Assembly: GCA_012521855.1 (NCBI GenBank)
Contig: JAAYLO010000228.1
Span: 1 to 14,456, forward strand
From: Halanaerobiaceae bacterium
GTDB lineage: Bacteria; Bacillota; Halanaerobiia; Halanaerobiales; DTU029
Reading direction: 5' to 3'
DNA: 14,456 nucleotides
A program made the translations under genes and the position numbers. Position 1 is the first letter of the stretch. Each line of letters opens with the position of its first letter. Below are positions 7,638 to 14,456 of this stretch, piece after piece. The notes beneath the pieces are model-generated. The model was not told where the DNA came from and ran no database searches. It saw only the letters and a list, made by a program, of their open reading frames with translations.

Positions 7638-8351
7638 TTGAAAAATTCGCAGATCTTTTTAAACTCATTCAGTGAAATTGAAGAATACCTGCAGAGGTAT
7701 ACAAATACAATACATCATGACAGCTTTACTAATCTGGTAAAAAAAGCCAGCCGCACAAATAGTATAATCCGCGAGTTTAAAACAGACTTATTTGAGTTGA
7801 AAGATTTAAGGAATGCCATTGTACATGAAAGAACAGATGGCCATGTTATTGCCGAACCTCATGATAGTACAGTGGAGCTCATTCAAAAAATAGAAAGACT
7901 ATTAAAAAAACCTCCAGGAGTTTTGCCAACATTCAAACATAAAGTTGTAGTTTTATATAATCATGATACTGTCGGTGAGGCCGTCAGTATCATGAAAAAA
8001 AAGTCATACACACAGATTCCTATTCTGGATGAAGAGGGCAGATATCTGGATTTACTGACCACCAATACAATTGTAAGGTGGTTAGGGTCCAGTGTTAACC
8101 ACAATTCCCGGCTCTTAGAGACCTGTATTGATGAAGTATTGAAGTATAAAGAAAGCAATAATGTATGTTTGTTTATTTCTGCGGATTACACTTTTTTTGA
8201 TGTACTGGAGATATTTGATGAATACAGGAATACTCCCAAAAAACTGGAAGCAATCATTATTACAGAGAAGGGGACTCCGGATGAAGATTTTCTGGGAATA
8301 ATTACAGGCTGGGATTTACCGCTGATTTATAATAAACTGGATAATTTTTAG
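7638..8351 (+). CDS. CBS-pair protein with an N-terminal HEPN-like helical domain
   Basis: Function is unknown. The 237-residue protein starts at a TTG. Residues about 1-92 look all-helical and contain the stretch LRNAIVHER, in which Arg58-Asn59 and His63 form an R-N-x3-H arrangement like the R-x4-6-H motif of HEPN domains. Residues about 95-155 and 160-232 look like two CBS modules, for example VGEAVSIMKKKSYTQIPILDE and the closing LGIITGWDLPLI. CBS pairs usually bind adenine nucleotides such as AMP, ATP or S-adenosylmethionine and act as regulators. The gene lies between deoD (70 bases before) and the MtnA-type isomerase (28 bases after), so an adenylate or SAM-sensing role in salvage is a reasonable inference. 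The HEPN assignment rests on one short motif and predicted helicity; it may be only a dimerising helical domain. Confidence 0.8.
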   Translation: MKNSQIFLNSFSEIEEYLQRYTNTIHHDSFTNLVKKASRTNSIIREFKTDLFELKDLRNAIVHERTDGHVIAEPHDSTVELIQKIERLLKKPPGVLPTFKHKVVVLYNHDTVGEAVSIMKKKSYTQIPILDEEGRYLDLLTTNTIVRWLGSSVNHNSRLLETCIDEVLKYKESNNVCLFISADYTFFDVLEIFDEYRNTPKKLEAIIITEKGTPDEDFLGIITGWDLPLIYNKLDNF

Positions 8352-8366
8352 TGTTATCTCAACTAT

Positions 8367-8372
8367 GGAGGG
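8367..8372 (+). promoter_or_regulatory. Ribosome-binding site that decides the start of the MtnA-type gene
   Basis: GGAGGG lies inside the reading frame opened by the earlier ATG 8365 and seven bases before ATG 8380. The earlier ATG has no such site, so translation most likely begins at 8380. Confidence 0.75.
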
Positions 8373-8379
8373 AATGTTA

Positions 8380-9414
8380 ATGAAATACAAAACACTGGAT
8401 TTTTCAGGAGATGAACTTAAGCTTCTGGATCAAAGGAAATTACCTCTTGAAGTGGAGTACTACAATTGCAGGACATATCTGGATATTAAATTTGCAATTT
8501 CCGATATGATTGTAAGAGGAGCTCCGGCTATTGGTGCAACAGCTGCATATGGTGTTTATCTGGTAGCACTTGAGTACCGGGAGCTGGAAAAGGAGGATTT
8601 TATAAAGGCTGTAAAAAAAGCAAACGAAGATCTGTTATCAGCCAGACCCACTGCTGTAAATCTTTATTGGGCCATTAAGAGAATGGAAGGAGTTATTGAT
8701 AAAAACAAAAACAGTACTACTGATGAACTTTTGCGCTTATTACTGGAAGAAGCAAATACAATTGCTGAAGAAGATATTATCACCAACAGGAAGATAGCAG
8801 CCTATGGAAATGAAATAGTCCCTGAAGGTGCTGTTATACTGACACATTGCAATACAGGCTCACTGGCCACTGTTGATTACGGCACAGCCCTTGGAATAAT
8901 CAGGGAAGCCCATTATGCCGGTAAGCATATAAAGGTTTTTGCCGATGAAACAAGGCCGCGCTTGCAGGGGGCAAGATTGACAGCTTTTGAACTCCTGGAA
9001 GAAGGGATACCGGCAACCCTCATTCCGGATAGTGTTGCAGCAACCCTGATCAGGGACGGGAAAATCGATCTTATTCTGGTAGGAGCTGACCGGATCGCTT
9101 CAAATGGGGATACAGCCAACAAAATAGGGACATATATGTTATCAGAAATAGCAAAGAGATTTGATGTTCCTTTTTATGTTGCAGCACCTGTTTCGACTAT
9201 CGATTTTGATATCATGGATGGTTCAGAGATTGTAATAGAAGAGAGAAGCAGTGAAGAGGTAACACATATTAATGGTATAAGGATTGCCCCGGAAGGAATT
9301 GATGTCTATAACCCTGCCTTTGATGTAACCCCTGCAGAGAATATAAGCGGGATAATTACTGAAAAGGGTATAGCAGGAAAACCCTATCTGGAAAGCCTGG
9401 CTAAATTCAAATAA
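8380..9414 (+). CDS. mtnA: S-methyl-5-thioribose-1-phosphate isomerase family protein (MtnA-type aldose-1-phosphate isomerase)
   Basis: It converts an aldose-1-phosphate to the ketose-1-phosphate. In MtnA the substrate is methylthioribose-1-phosphate of the methionine salvage pathway; relatives act on 5-deoxyribose-1-phosphate or ribose-1,5-bisphosphate. The 344 residues include RGAPAIG (46-52), RPTAVNLYWAIKRM (89-102), the catalytic Cys157 in THCNTGSLAT, ADETRPRLQGARLTA (188-202), the catalytic Asp237 in GADRIASNGD, and the APEGIDVYNPAFDVTP tail. These are MtnA-type rather than eIF2B-type features. The start at 8380 is set by the ribosome-binding site; ATG 8365 would add five residues. The alcohol dehydrogenase gene starts 11 bases later. 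No mtnK, mtnB, mtnC, mtnD or aldolase is present, so the real substrate could be 5-deoxyribose-1-phosphate or another phosphorylase product. Family assignment is sure, substrate is not. Confidence 0.93.
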   Translation: MKYKTLDFSGDELKLLDQRKLPLEVEYYNCRTYLDIKFAISDMIVRGAPAIGATAAYGVYLVALEYRELEKEDFIKAVKKANEDLLSARPTAVNLYWAIKRMEGVIDKNKNSTTDELLRLLLEEANTIAEEDIITNRKIAAYGNEIVPEGAVILTHCNTGSLATVDYGTALGIIREAHYAGKHIKVFADETRPRLQGARLTAFELLEEGIPATLIPDSVAATLIRDGKIDLILVGADRIASNGDTANKIGTYMLSEIAKRFDVPFYVAAPVSTIDFDIMDGSEIVIEERSSEEVTHINGIRIAPEGIDVYNPAFDVTPAENISGIITEKGIAGKPYLESLAKFK

Positions 9415-9425
9415 AGGGGATTTTT

Positions 9426-10379
9426 ATGAAAGCATTAGTCTTTGAAAAGGGAAAACTGAAACTGGTGGAAAGACCTGTACCGGAACCAGCTGGAGATGAA
9501 GTCCTGATAAAGGTAAAGATGGCCGGTATATGTAATACTGATCTGGAAATAATGAAGGGCTATTTGAATTTCCAGGGGATAATCGGTCATGAATTTACAG
9601 GAACAGTTGTAGGTGCAGATAAAGATGATGAGCTGTATGGCAGGAGGGTAGTCGGTTCAATCAATATACCATGTTATCATTGTTCAGTCTGTCAACAGGG
9701 CCTTTATAACCACTGCCTCAATATAAAATGCCTCGGTATCCGTGATAAAGATGGTGCATTTGCTGAGTATCTAACTTTAAAAAGAGAAAATCTCTATCCT
9801 GTTCCTGATGAAGTCAATGATAGGGAGGCAGTTTTTACAGAACCTGTGGCTGCAGCAATAGAGATTATAGAGAAAATACATATACGGCCGACAGACAGGG
9901 TCCTTGTTCTGGGAGACGGAAAATTGGGTCTGATTACAGCAATGGTCCTCCATTCAGTAGGCCTGGAGGTAATAGTTGTTGGAAAACACAGGGAAAAGCT
10001 GGCTGTCCTGAGTGATATGGATATTCAAACATATCTCACGGGTGAATTCCATGAAAGGGTACAGGTAGTTATTGAATGTACGGGTAGCAGTTCCGGACTG
10101 GAGACAGCCCTTGACCTTGTCCAGCCAGAGGGGAAAATAGTACTGAAAACTACTGTGAGCGGAAAGAATTTAATAAACTTAAGTAAAGCAGCCGTTAATG
10201 AGCTTATGATCTTAGGTTCACGCTGCGGTCCTTTCGCTCCTGCTTTACGATTGCTAAAGAGAAATAATATGGCTCTGGAAAAGATGATTGATTCTGTTTA
10301 CAGGCTGGAAGATGGAGTGAAAGCCATGGAAAGAGCCAGCCAGAAAGGTGTTTTAAAGGTATTACTGGAGAATTACTGA
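9426..10379 (+). CDS. Short zinc-dependent medium-chain alcohol dehydrogenase-like protein
   Basis: This cytoplasmic NAD(P)-dependent oxidoreductase of the MDR superfamily is 317 residues, a little shorter than typical 340-350. Catalytic zinc ligands are Cys36 (GICNTD), His55-Glu56 (GHEF) and probably Glu139 (TEPVAAA). Structural zinc ligands are Cys83, Cys86, Cys89 and Cys97. The Rossmann motif GDGKLG is at 163-168. It resembles the MDR-like group whose members carry AGICNTDLEI and TEPVAAA-type segments and whose substrates are unassigned. It starts 11 bases after the MtnA-type gene, with an AAGGGGA site before the ATG, and is therefore almost certainly co-translated with it. A role in reducing an aldehyde made from the isomerised sugar phosphate, or in oxidising a sugar alcohol, is inferred only from this neighbour. 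It could also be a sorbitol- or threonine-type dehydrogenase. Confidence 0.88.
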   Translation: MKALVFEKGKLKLVERPVPEPAGDEVLIKVKMAGICNTDLEIMKGYLNFQGIIGHEFTGTVVGADKDDELYGRRVVGSINIPCYHCSVCQQGLYNHCLNIKCLGIRDKDGAFAEYLTLKRENLYPVPDEVNDREAVFTEPVAAAIEIIEKIHIRPTDRVLVLGDGKLGLITAMVLHSVGLEVIVVGKHREKLAVLSDMDIQTYLTGEFHERVQVVIECTGSSSGLETALDLVQPEGKIVLKTTVSGKNLINLSKAAVNELMILGSRCGPFAPALRLLKRNNMALEKMIDSVYRLEDGVKAMERASQKGVLKVLLENY

Positions 10380-10397
10380 ATAAAAAGCATGGTAATT

Positions 10398-10419
10398 CCG
10401 CCTCCTGATAAACAGGCGG
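10398..10419 (+). terminator. Possible hairpin between the dehydrogenase and the transporter operon
   Basis: A six-base-pair GC-rich stem (10398-10403 with 10414-10419) lies 18 bases after the dehydrogenase stop. No T-run follows, so it is not a standard intrinsic terminator. It may end transcription weakly or protect an RNA end. A TACAAT at 10422-10427 could be a -10 box, but no good -35 is placed for it. Confidence 0.35.
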
Positions 10420-10460
10420 GTTACAATAAATAATTATTTATTACATAAGGAGGTATAAGC

Positions 10461-11450
10461 ATGTTTAAAAAAAGTTTAGTATTAGTATTAGGATTATTGC
10501 TGGTCTTTTCATTTGCTAGTGTTGTAAAGGCAGAAGGAAGGATAGCGGTTGTTTTTGCAACCGGAGGATTAGGAGACAAATCCTTTAACGACTCAGGCTA
10601 TGAGGGATTATTGATGGCTAAGGAAGCATTCGGTATTGAGTATGATTATGCCGAGCCGTCTGCTATTACTGATTTTGAAACATATTTAAATCAGTTTTCA
10701 GCAACCCGGAGGTATGATTTAATTATTTCCATCGGTTTCGACCAGGCTGATGCATTGAATAAGATTGCGGCAAGATTCCCTGACCAGAAATACGCAATAG
10801 TAGATACAGTTGTTGATCAACCCAATGTAGCTTCATTTGTATATGAAGAAAAAGAGAGAGGTTTCCTGCTGGGTGTCGCTGCAGCACTAATGACCACCAG
10901 GACAAATGATCCGAAGATAAATCCTGAAAAAGTGATCGGTGTAATCGGCGGGATGGAGATTCCTCTTATTGAGGCAAATATAGCCGGCTATATCGCTGGT
11001 GCCAAATATATCGATCCAGAGGTAGAAGTCCTTTATGCCTATGTAGGGGACTGGGCAGATCCTGCCAAAGGAAAGGAATTGACCCTTTCCCAGATTGAAA
11101 GAGGAGCTGATATAATATGGGGTGCTGCCGGAAGATCCGGTCTCGGTGTTATAATGGCTGCTGAAGAGCAAGACTGTTATGCCATCGGTGCTGACTCAGA
11201 TCAGGGACACCTGGCTCCTGAGCATGTTCTGACAAATGGAATGAAGTTTGTTAACAATACTGTATTCCTTGTTATAGAACAGGTCCTGAATGATACTTTT
11301 GAAGGCGATACACATGTCCTGGGTGTAAAAGAAGGCGGACTAGGCTACTCGAAAAACTTACTGCCAGAAGATATTATCAATAAACTGGAAGAAGTAGAAG
11401 AATTAATGAAGAACAAGGAAATAGATATTCCTGATACTATAAAAAAATAA
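10461..11450 (+). CDS. BMP-family (PnrA/NupN-like) nucleoside-binding protein of an ABC importer
   Basis: This is the extracytoplasmic substrate-binding protein for the transporter encoded next. BMP/PnrA proteins bind purine or other nucleosides. The 329 residues begin with a Sec signal peptide (Lys3-Lys4, a hydrophobic core to about residue 20, and a likely cut after Ala24 in VKA-EG). The mature part has the family ligand-site pattern GGLGDKSFND (35-44), IISIGFDQADAL, the ATRR/YEEKERGFLLG region and GADSDQGHLAPEHVLTN. There is no lipobox cysteine, and the only cysteine is deep in the mature protein, so it should be a soluble, non-anchored protein. A strong AAGGAGGT site precedes the ATG. It heads a binding protein, ATPase, permease, permease order like the Bacillus nupNOPQ system. 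A long hairpin follows. The substrate, presumably a nucleoside, is inferred from family and from the salvage genes upstream. Confidence 0.92.
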   Translation: MFKKSLVLVLGLLLVFSFASVVKAEGRIAVVFATGGLGDKSFNDSGYEGLLMAKEAFGIEYDYAEPSAITDFETYLNQFSATRRYDLIISIGFDQADALNKIAARFPDQKYAIVDTVVDQPNVASFVYEEKERGFLLGVAAALMTTRTNDPKINPEKVIGVIGGMEIPLIEANIAGYIAGAKYIDPEVEVLYAYVGDWADPAKGKELTLSQIERGADIIWGAAGRSGLGVIMAAEEQDCYAIGADSDQGHLAPEHVLTNGMKFVNNTVFLVIEQVLNDTFEGDTHVLGVKEGGLGYSKNLLPEDIINKLEEVEELMKNKEIDIPDTIKK

Positions 11451-11470
11451 ATTGCTTAAAGTGCTTGCCT

Positions 11471-11508
11471 AAACAGGACAGGGGCAGGTTTGCTGCCTCT
11501 TCCTGTTT
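11471..11508 (+). repeat. Long intercistronic hairpin between binding protein and ATPase genes
   Basis: Two arms pair almost end to end: 11471-11478 with 11501-11508, then, past one bulged C at 11479, 11480-11487 with 11493-11500, including one G-T pair and a five-base loop. This gives about 16 base pairs. Only three Ts close the stem and the downstream genes need read-through, so it is more likely a partial terminator or mRNA-stabilising element that keeps binding-protein mRNA in excess. The neighbouring gap to 11568 contains nothing else clear. Confidence 0.75.
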
Positions 11509-11568
11509 AAATTACATAAGAGGTTGGTTTATAAAGATTTTATGTCAATTAAACAGGAAGGGATTATT

Positions 11569-13089
11569 ATGTATGCTGTTGAATTAAGGGGTATCTCAAA
11601 AAAATTTGGAGATATTCTGGCCAATGACAATATAGATCTCGCCATCAAAAAGGGTGAGATACACTGTTTACTCGGGGAAAATGGTGCAGGAAAAACTACC
11701 CTGATGAAGATATTATTTGGTTTATACAGTAAGGATTCTGGCAGTATTTTTATTAATAATCAGGAAATCAATATAGACAGTCCGCGCAAGGCTATCGACC
11801 TGGGTATCAGTATGATTCATCAGCACTTTATGCTGGTAAATCGTTTTACAGTTACAGAAAATATAATAGCAGGAGAGGAACCATCAAAAGGTATATTTAT
11901 TGATGAGAAGGAAGCTCTGAAAAGAGTAGAAGAGATAGCCGGGAGATATAATCTCAGGATCAATCCGACGGCTGTTATTGAGGATATTTCTGTTGGTGAG
12001 CAGCAGAGGGTAGAAATCATAAAAGCCCTCTACCGTAAAGCAGAAATATTGATTCTGGATGAACCGACGGCTGTTTTGACACCACAGGAAACTGAAGAGT
12101 TATTTCAGGTTATGAGGGAGCTTAAAAATGACGGTAAAACTATTATTTTTATTACACATAAATTAAAGGAAACCATGGCTATTTCAGATAGAGTGACTAT
12201 TTTGAGAAATGGAAAAAAAGCAGGCACTGTAAATACTGCTGAAACAGATCCGGTTCAACTGGCCAGGATGATGGTTGGCCGGGATGTTTTGCTTCAGGTT
12301 GAAAAAAGTGAAAGGGAGAAAAACAATGTAATTTTTGAGGTAAAAGACCTGTCGCTGAAAAATGTATCCAGCAACCTGTCATTAAAAAATGTCAATTTTC
12401 AGATCGAAAAAGGAGAGATACTGGGTTTAGCAGGTGTTGAAGGAAACGGACAACTGGAACTGGAAGAGGCTATCATGGGTCTCCGGCCCATAGAAAAAGG
12501 TACATTTATTTTAAATGGGAGAGATATCAGTTCTTTCAGTACCAGAGAAAAAAGGAACACAGGAATGGCCTATATACCATCTGACCGCTTAAAAAGAGGA
12601 CTAATAGAAAGTTTTACTATTGAAGAAAATGTTATGCTGGGCTCTGAATGGAAGCCCCCTTTTGCAAAAAGAGGTATCATTGATGAAGATAAAATAAAGG
12701 AATATACAGAGAAGATAATTAAGGAGTTTGATATAAAGTGTTCCAGTACAAAGGCCAGAGTAAGCGAGTTATCAGGAGGAAACCAGCAAAAATTACTTAT
12801 AGGGAGAGAATTACTGGCTGATCCTGAATTTATTCTGGCTTCACAGCCTACCAGGGGAGTAGATGTCGGGGCAGTTGAATATATCCACAATCTGTTACTC
12901 CAGTTACGGGATAGAGGCAAAGGAATTTTACTGATTTCTGCAGAACTTGATGAACTTAGATCATTAAGTGACAGGATTATGGTTATTTATGAAGGCAGGA
13001 TCGTTGCTGAAGGCCGGACAGAGGATTTTACTGAAGAAGAACTTGGATTGCTAATGGCCGGCCAGGAGGTGGAGGTGTTACAATCATGA
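11569..13089 (+). CDS. Nucleoside ABC transporter ATP-binding protein (NupO-like, two fused ATPase domains)
   Basis: This is the cytoplasmic energy subunit of the BMP-type importer, 506 residues with two ABC domains. Domain 1 has Walker A GENGAGKTT (36-44), an altered signature ISVGEQQ (140-146) and a standard Walker B with Asp164-Glu165. Domain 2 has a degenerate Walker A GVEGNGQ (289-295), a canonical signature LSGGNQQ (401-407) and a Walker B in which Asp-Glu is replaced by Ser425-Gln426 in ASQPTRGVDVG. This layout is common in sugar/nucleoside importers of the RbsA/NupO class. The start at ATG 11569 is supported by GGAAGGG (11556-11562). An upstream in-frame TTG (11524) and ATG (11542) would add 15 or 9 residues, but no good site precedes them. 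The ATGA overlap with the permease gene indicates translational coupling. Confidence 0.93.
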   Translation: MYAVELRGISKKFGDILANDNIDLAIKKGEIHCLLGENGAGKTTLMKILFGLYSKDSGSIFINNQEINIDSPRKAIDLGISMIHQHFMLVNRFTVTENIIAGEEPSKGIFIDEKEALKRVEEIAGRYNLRINPTAVIEDISVGEQQRVEIIKALYRKAEILILDEPTAVLTPQETEELFQVMRELKNDGKTIIFITHKLKETMAISDRVTILRNGKKAGTVNTAETDPVQLARMMVGRDVLLQVEKSEREKNNVIFEVKDLSLKNVSSNLSLKNVNFQIEKGEILGLAGVEGNGQLELEEAIMGLRPIEKGTFILNGRDISSFSTREKRNTGMAYIPSDRLKRGLIESFTIEENVMLGSEWKPPFAKRGIIDEDKIKEYTEKIIKEFDIKCSSTKARVSELSGGNQQKLLIGRELLADPEFILASQPTRGVDVGAVEYIHNLLLQLRDRGKGILLISAELDELRSLSDRIMVIYEGRIVAEGRTEDFTEEELGLLMAGQEVEVLQS

Positions 13090-14159
13090 AAATAATTGAA
13101 AAAATTAAGAATATGTCTTTTCTCGCAAATATTCTCTACTCAATTCTGGCAATAATCTTTGCTCTTATCATCGGCGCTGTTCTGATATTTTTATCAGGGC
13201 ATAATGTAATTAATGCTTATTATAATCTTTTTTATGGTGCCTTTGGTAACACTTACAACCTTTCCCAGACTCTTTTAAAGACGATTCCGCTGATATTCAC
13301 TGGACTGGCAGTAGCTGTCAGTTTTCAGTGTGGTTTATTTAATATTGGTGGTGAAGGGCAGTTGTATTGGGGTGCATTTGCCACTGCTATTACAGCCATT
13401 ACCTTTGCCAAATTACCGGGTCCGGTATTAATTCCTTTATCAATACTCGCCGGAGCTGCAGCTGGGGGGATCTGGGGTATTTTCCCCGGATATTTAAAGG
13501 CAAAAACAGGGGCACATGAAGTCATTACAACCATTATGCTTAATTATATAGGGATTCTTGGTACTACTTTTTTCTTGAAGAATTATTTCAAGGCAGACGG
13601 ACCTGTTGACCAGACTGTATTTATCCCTGAATCAACAAGACTCAAAGAACTTATACCATATTCCAGATTGACCTGGGCTATTTTTATTGCCATATTTACA
13701 GTTATTCTACTTGATCTTTTCTTTAAAAAGACCTCAGCAGGCTATGATATGAAGGCAGTGGGCCAGAATATTTCTGCTGCTGAATATGCCGGTATTTCTA
13801 CCAGCCGTGTTTTAATTATGAGTATGTGTTTAAGCGGGGCAATAGCGGGTCTGACAGGCAGCACGATGGTATTGGGAGTATTACACAGGTTTATTACTAA
13901 CTTTTCACCGGGATATGGTTTTACCGGTATTGCAGTCGCTGTTCTGGGCAGGAATAAACCCTGGGGGGTATTCCTGGCTGCATTACTCTTTGGAGCACTG
14001 GAAGCTGGAGGGATGTCCATGCAGTTATTTGCCAGAATCCCCAGTGATCTGATGACTATAGTACAGGGCCTTGTTATTATCTTTGTGGCTGCACCTGCTT
14101 TTATTCAGGTTATAGGAAAACTCATACCTGTCCGGAGAGGAGCTGGTCTTGATGAGTGA
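13086..14159 (+). CDS. Nucleoside ABC transporter permease (NupP-like)
   Basis: This inner-membrane channel subunit belongs to the BPD_transp_2 family and has 357 residues with many hydrophobic segments from residue 12 onward. Family hallmarks are FNIGGEGQLYWGA near residues 89-101, GAHEVITTIMLNYI in the middle, and GYDMKAVGQNISAAEYAGIS about 220-240, the cytoplasmic loop that contacts the ATPase. The ATG overlaps the ATPase stop codon as ATGA. Its own end overlaps the start of a second permease by eight bases. Members of this branch work as heteropairs, which fits the second permease downstream. Substrate is taken from the BMP-type partner: probably nucleosides. Confidence 0.93.
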   Translation: MKIIEKIKNMSFLANILYSILAIIFALIIGAVLIFLSGHNVINAYYNLFYGAFGNTYNLSQTLLKTIPLIFTGLAVAVSFQCGLFNIGGEGQLYWGAFATAITAITFAKLPGPVLIPLSILAGAAAGGIWGIFPGYLKAKTGAHEVITTIMLNYIGILGTTFFLKNYFKADGPVDQTVFIPESTRLKELIPYSRLTWAIFIAIFTVILLDLFFKKTSAGYDMKAVGQNISAAEYAGISTSRVLIMSMCLSGAIAGLTGSTMVLGVLHRFITNFSPGYGFTGIAVAVLGRNKPWGVFLAALLFGALEAGGMSMQLFARIPSDLMTIVQGLVIIFVAAPAFIQVIGKLIPVRRGAGLDE

Positions 14160-14456
14160 TATTCTGGGAGTGATTTTCAGTATCAATACTTTTGCTGCTG
14201 CCATCCGGATGGCTACACCAATAGCCCTGGCGGCAATGGGCGGTGCCTTTTCTGAACGGGCAGGGATTATCAATATCGGTCTGGAAGGAATGATATTGAC
14301 AGGGGCTTTTGCAGGGGTACTTGGCTCTTATTATACAGGCAGTCCCTGGTTCGGTGTACTTATGGCAGCAGTGGCAGGAGGCTTGCTGGCTGCATTATTT
14401 GCACTTTTTACCATCAAATTTAAGGCCGATCAGGTTGTAACGGGTGTAGGCCTGAA
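14152..14456 (+). CDS. Second nucleoside ABC transporter permease (NupQ-like), 3' end cut by the window edge
   Basis: The reading frame opens with ATG at 14152 and runs out of the window after 101 codons. The visible residues start MSDILGVIF and include ATPIALAAMGGAFSERAGIINIGLEGMIL, the standard N-terminal signature of the second permease in BMP-type nucleoside importers. The INIGLEGM motif is paralogous to FNIGGEGQ of the first permease. It overlaps the upstream permease by eight bases, and GGAGAGGAG (14134-14142) inside that gene serves as ribosome-binding site. It should pair with the upstream permease to form the membrane channel. The missing part is expected to be about 200 residues. 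Confidence 0.92.
   Translation, partial: MSDILGVIFSINTFAAAIRMATPIALAAMGGAFSERAGIINIGLEGMILTGAFAGVLGSYYTGSPWFGVLMAAVAGGLLAALFALFTIKFKADQVVTGVGL

Noticed and set aside
8365..8379. Upstream ATG extension of the MtnA-type gene
   Set aside because: The extension contains the ribosome-binding site for the ATG at 8380 and lacks one of its own.
12570..12920. A 116-codon minus-strand open frame
   Set aside because: It is opposite the second ATPase domain, whose motifs explain the sequence. The reverse product is low-complexity and unrecognisable.
1..14456. A mobile element, phage, CRISPR or defence island
   Set aside because: No transposase, integrase, direct-repeat array or terminal inverted repeats were seen. 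All genes are co-directional metabolic or transport genes with a uniform style.

Overview
The window is a plus-strand-only stretch of a low-to-moderate GC bacterial chromosome. Strong AGGAGG-type ribosome-binding sites, a CsoR-type copper repressor, a LUD protein with a cysteine-rich tail and a BMP/NupOPQ-type nucleoside transporter suggest an anaerobic member of the Firmicutes. A Halanaerobiales-like bacterium is my best guess, but this rests on general resemblance, not on a marker gene. No tRNA, rRNA, insertion sequence, CRISPR array or phage gene is visible. Every base belongs to a gene or to a gap of at most 245 bases.

Region 1 (1-2301) is a copper-homeostasis operon. It holds the last part of a CopA P1B-type ATPase, a 68-residue CopZ chaperone and a CsoR repressor with its full Cu(I) site, and it closes with a bulged hairpin and T-run terminator. 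Region 2 (2441-3436) is a single aldo/keto reductase very close to E. coli YghZ (L-glyceraldehyde 3-phosphate reductase).

Region 3 (3514-10379) is a tightly packed series of eight genes: a divergent long PRPP synthetase, a LUD protein, an NP-I nucleoside phosphorylase, an MgtC/SapB membrane protein, a DeoD purine nucleoside phosphorylase, a CBS-pair protein with a possible HEPN-like N-terminus, an MtnA-type aldose-1-phosphate isomerase and a short zinc-dependent MDR alcohol dehydrogenase. Region 4 (10461 to the right edge) is a BMP-family nucleoside ABC importer: binding protein, fused double ATPase, permease and a second permease cut by the edge. A long intercistronic hairpin separates the binding protein from the rest.

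Together, regions 3 and 4 read as nucleoside uptake and salvage. The importer brings nucleosides in, and two phosphorylases split them into base and (deoxy)ribose-1-phosphate. The sugar phosphate can then feed isomerisation by the MtnA-like enzyme, while PRPP synthetase supplies the acceptor for base recovery. The MtnA plus alcohol dehydrogenase pair suggests a DHAP-shunt-like route for 5'-deoxynucleosides, but no kinase, phosphopentomutase or aldolase is present, so that route is a hypothesis. I see no clearly new defence or mobile system. The most unusual items are the divergent PRPP synthetase, the HEPN-like/CBS protein, the MtnA-ADH pairing and the non-lipoprotein BMP binding protein.
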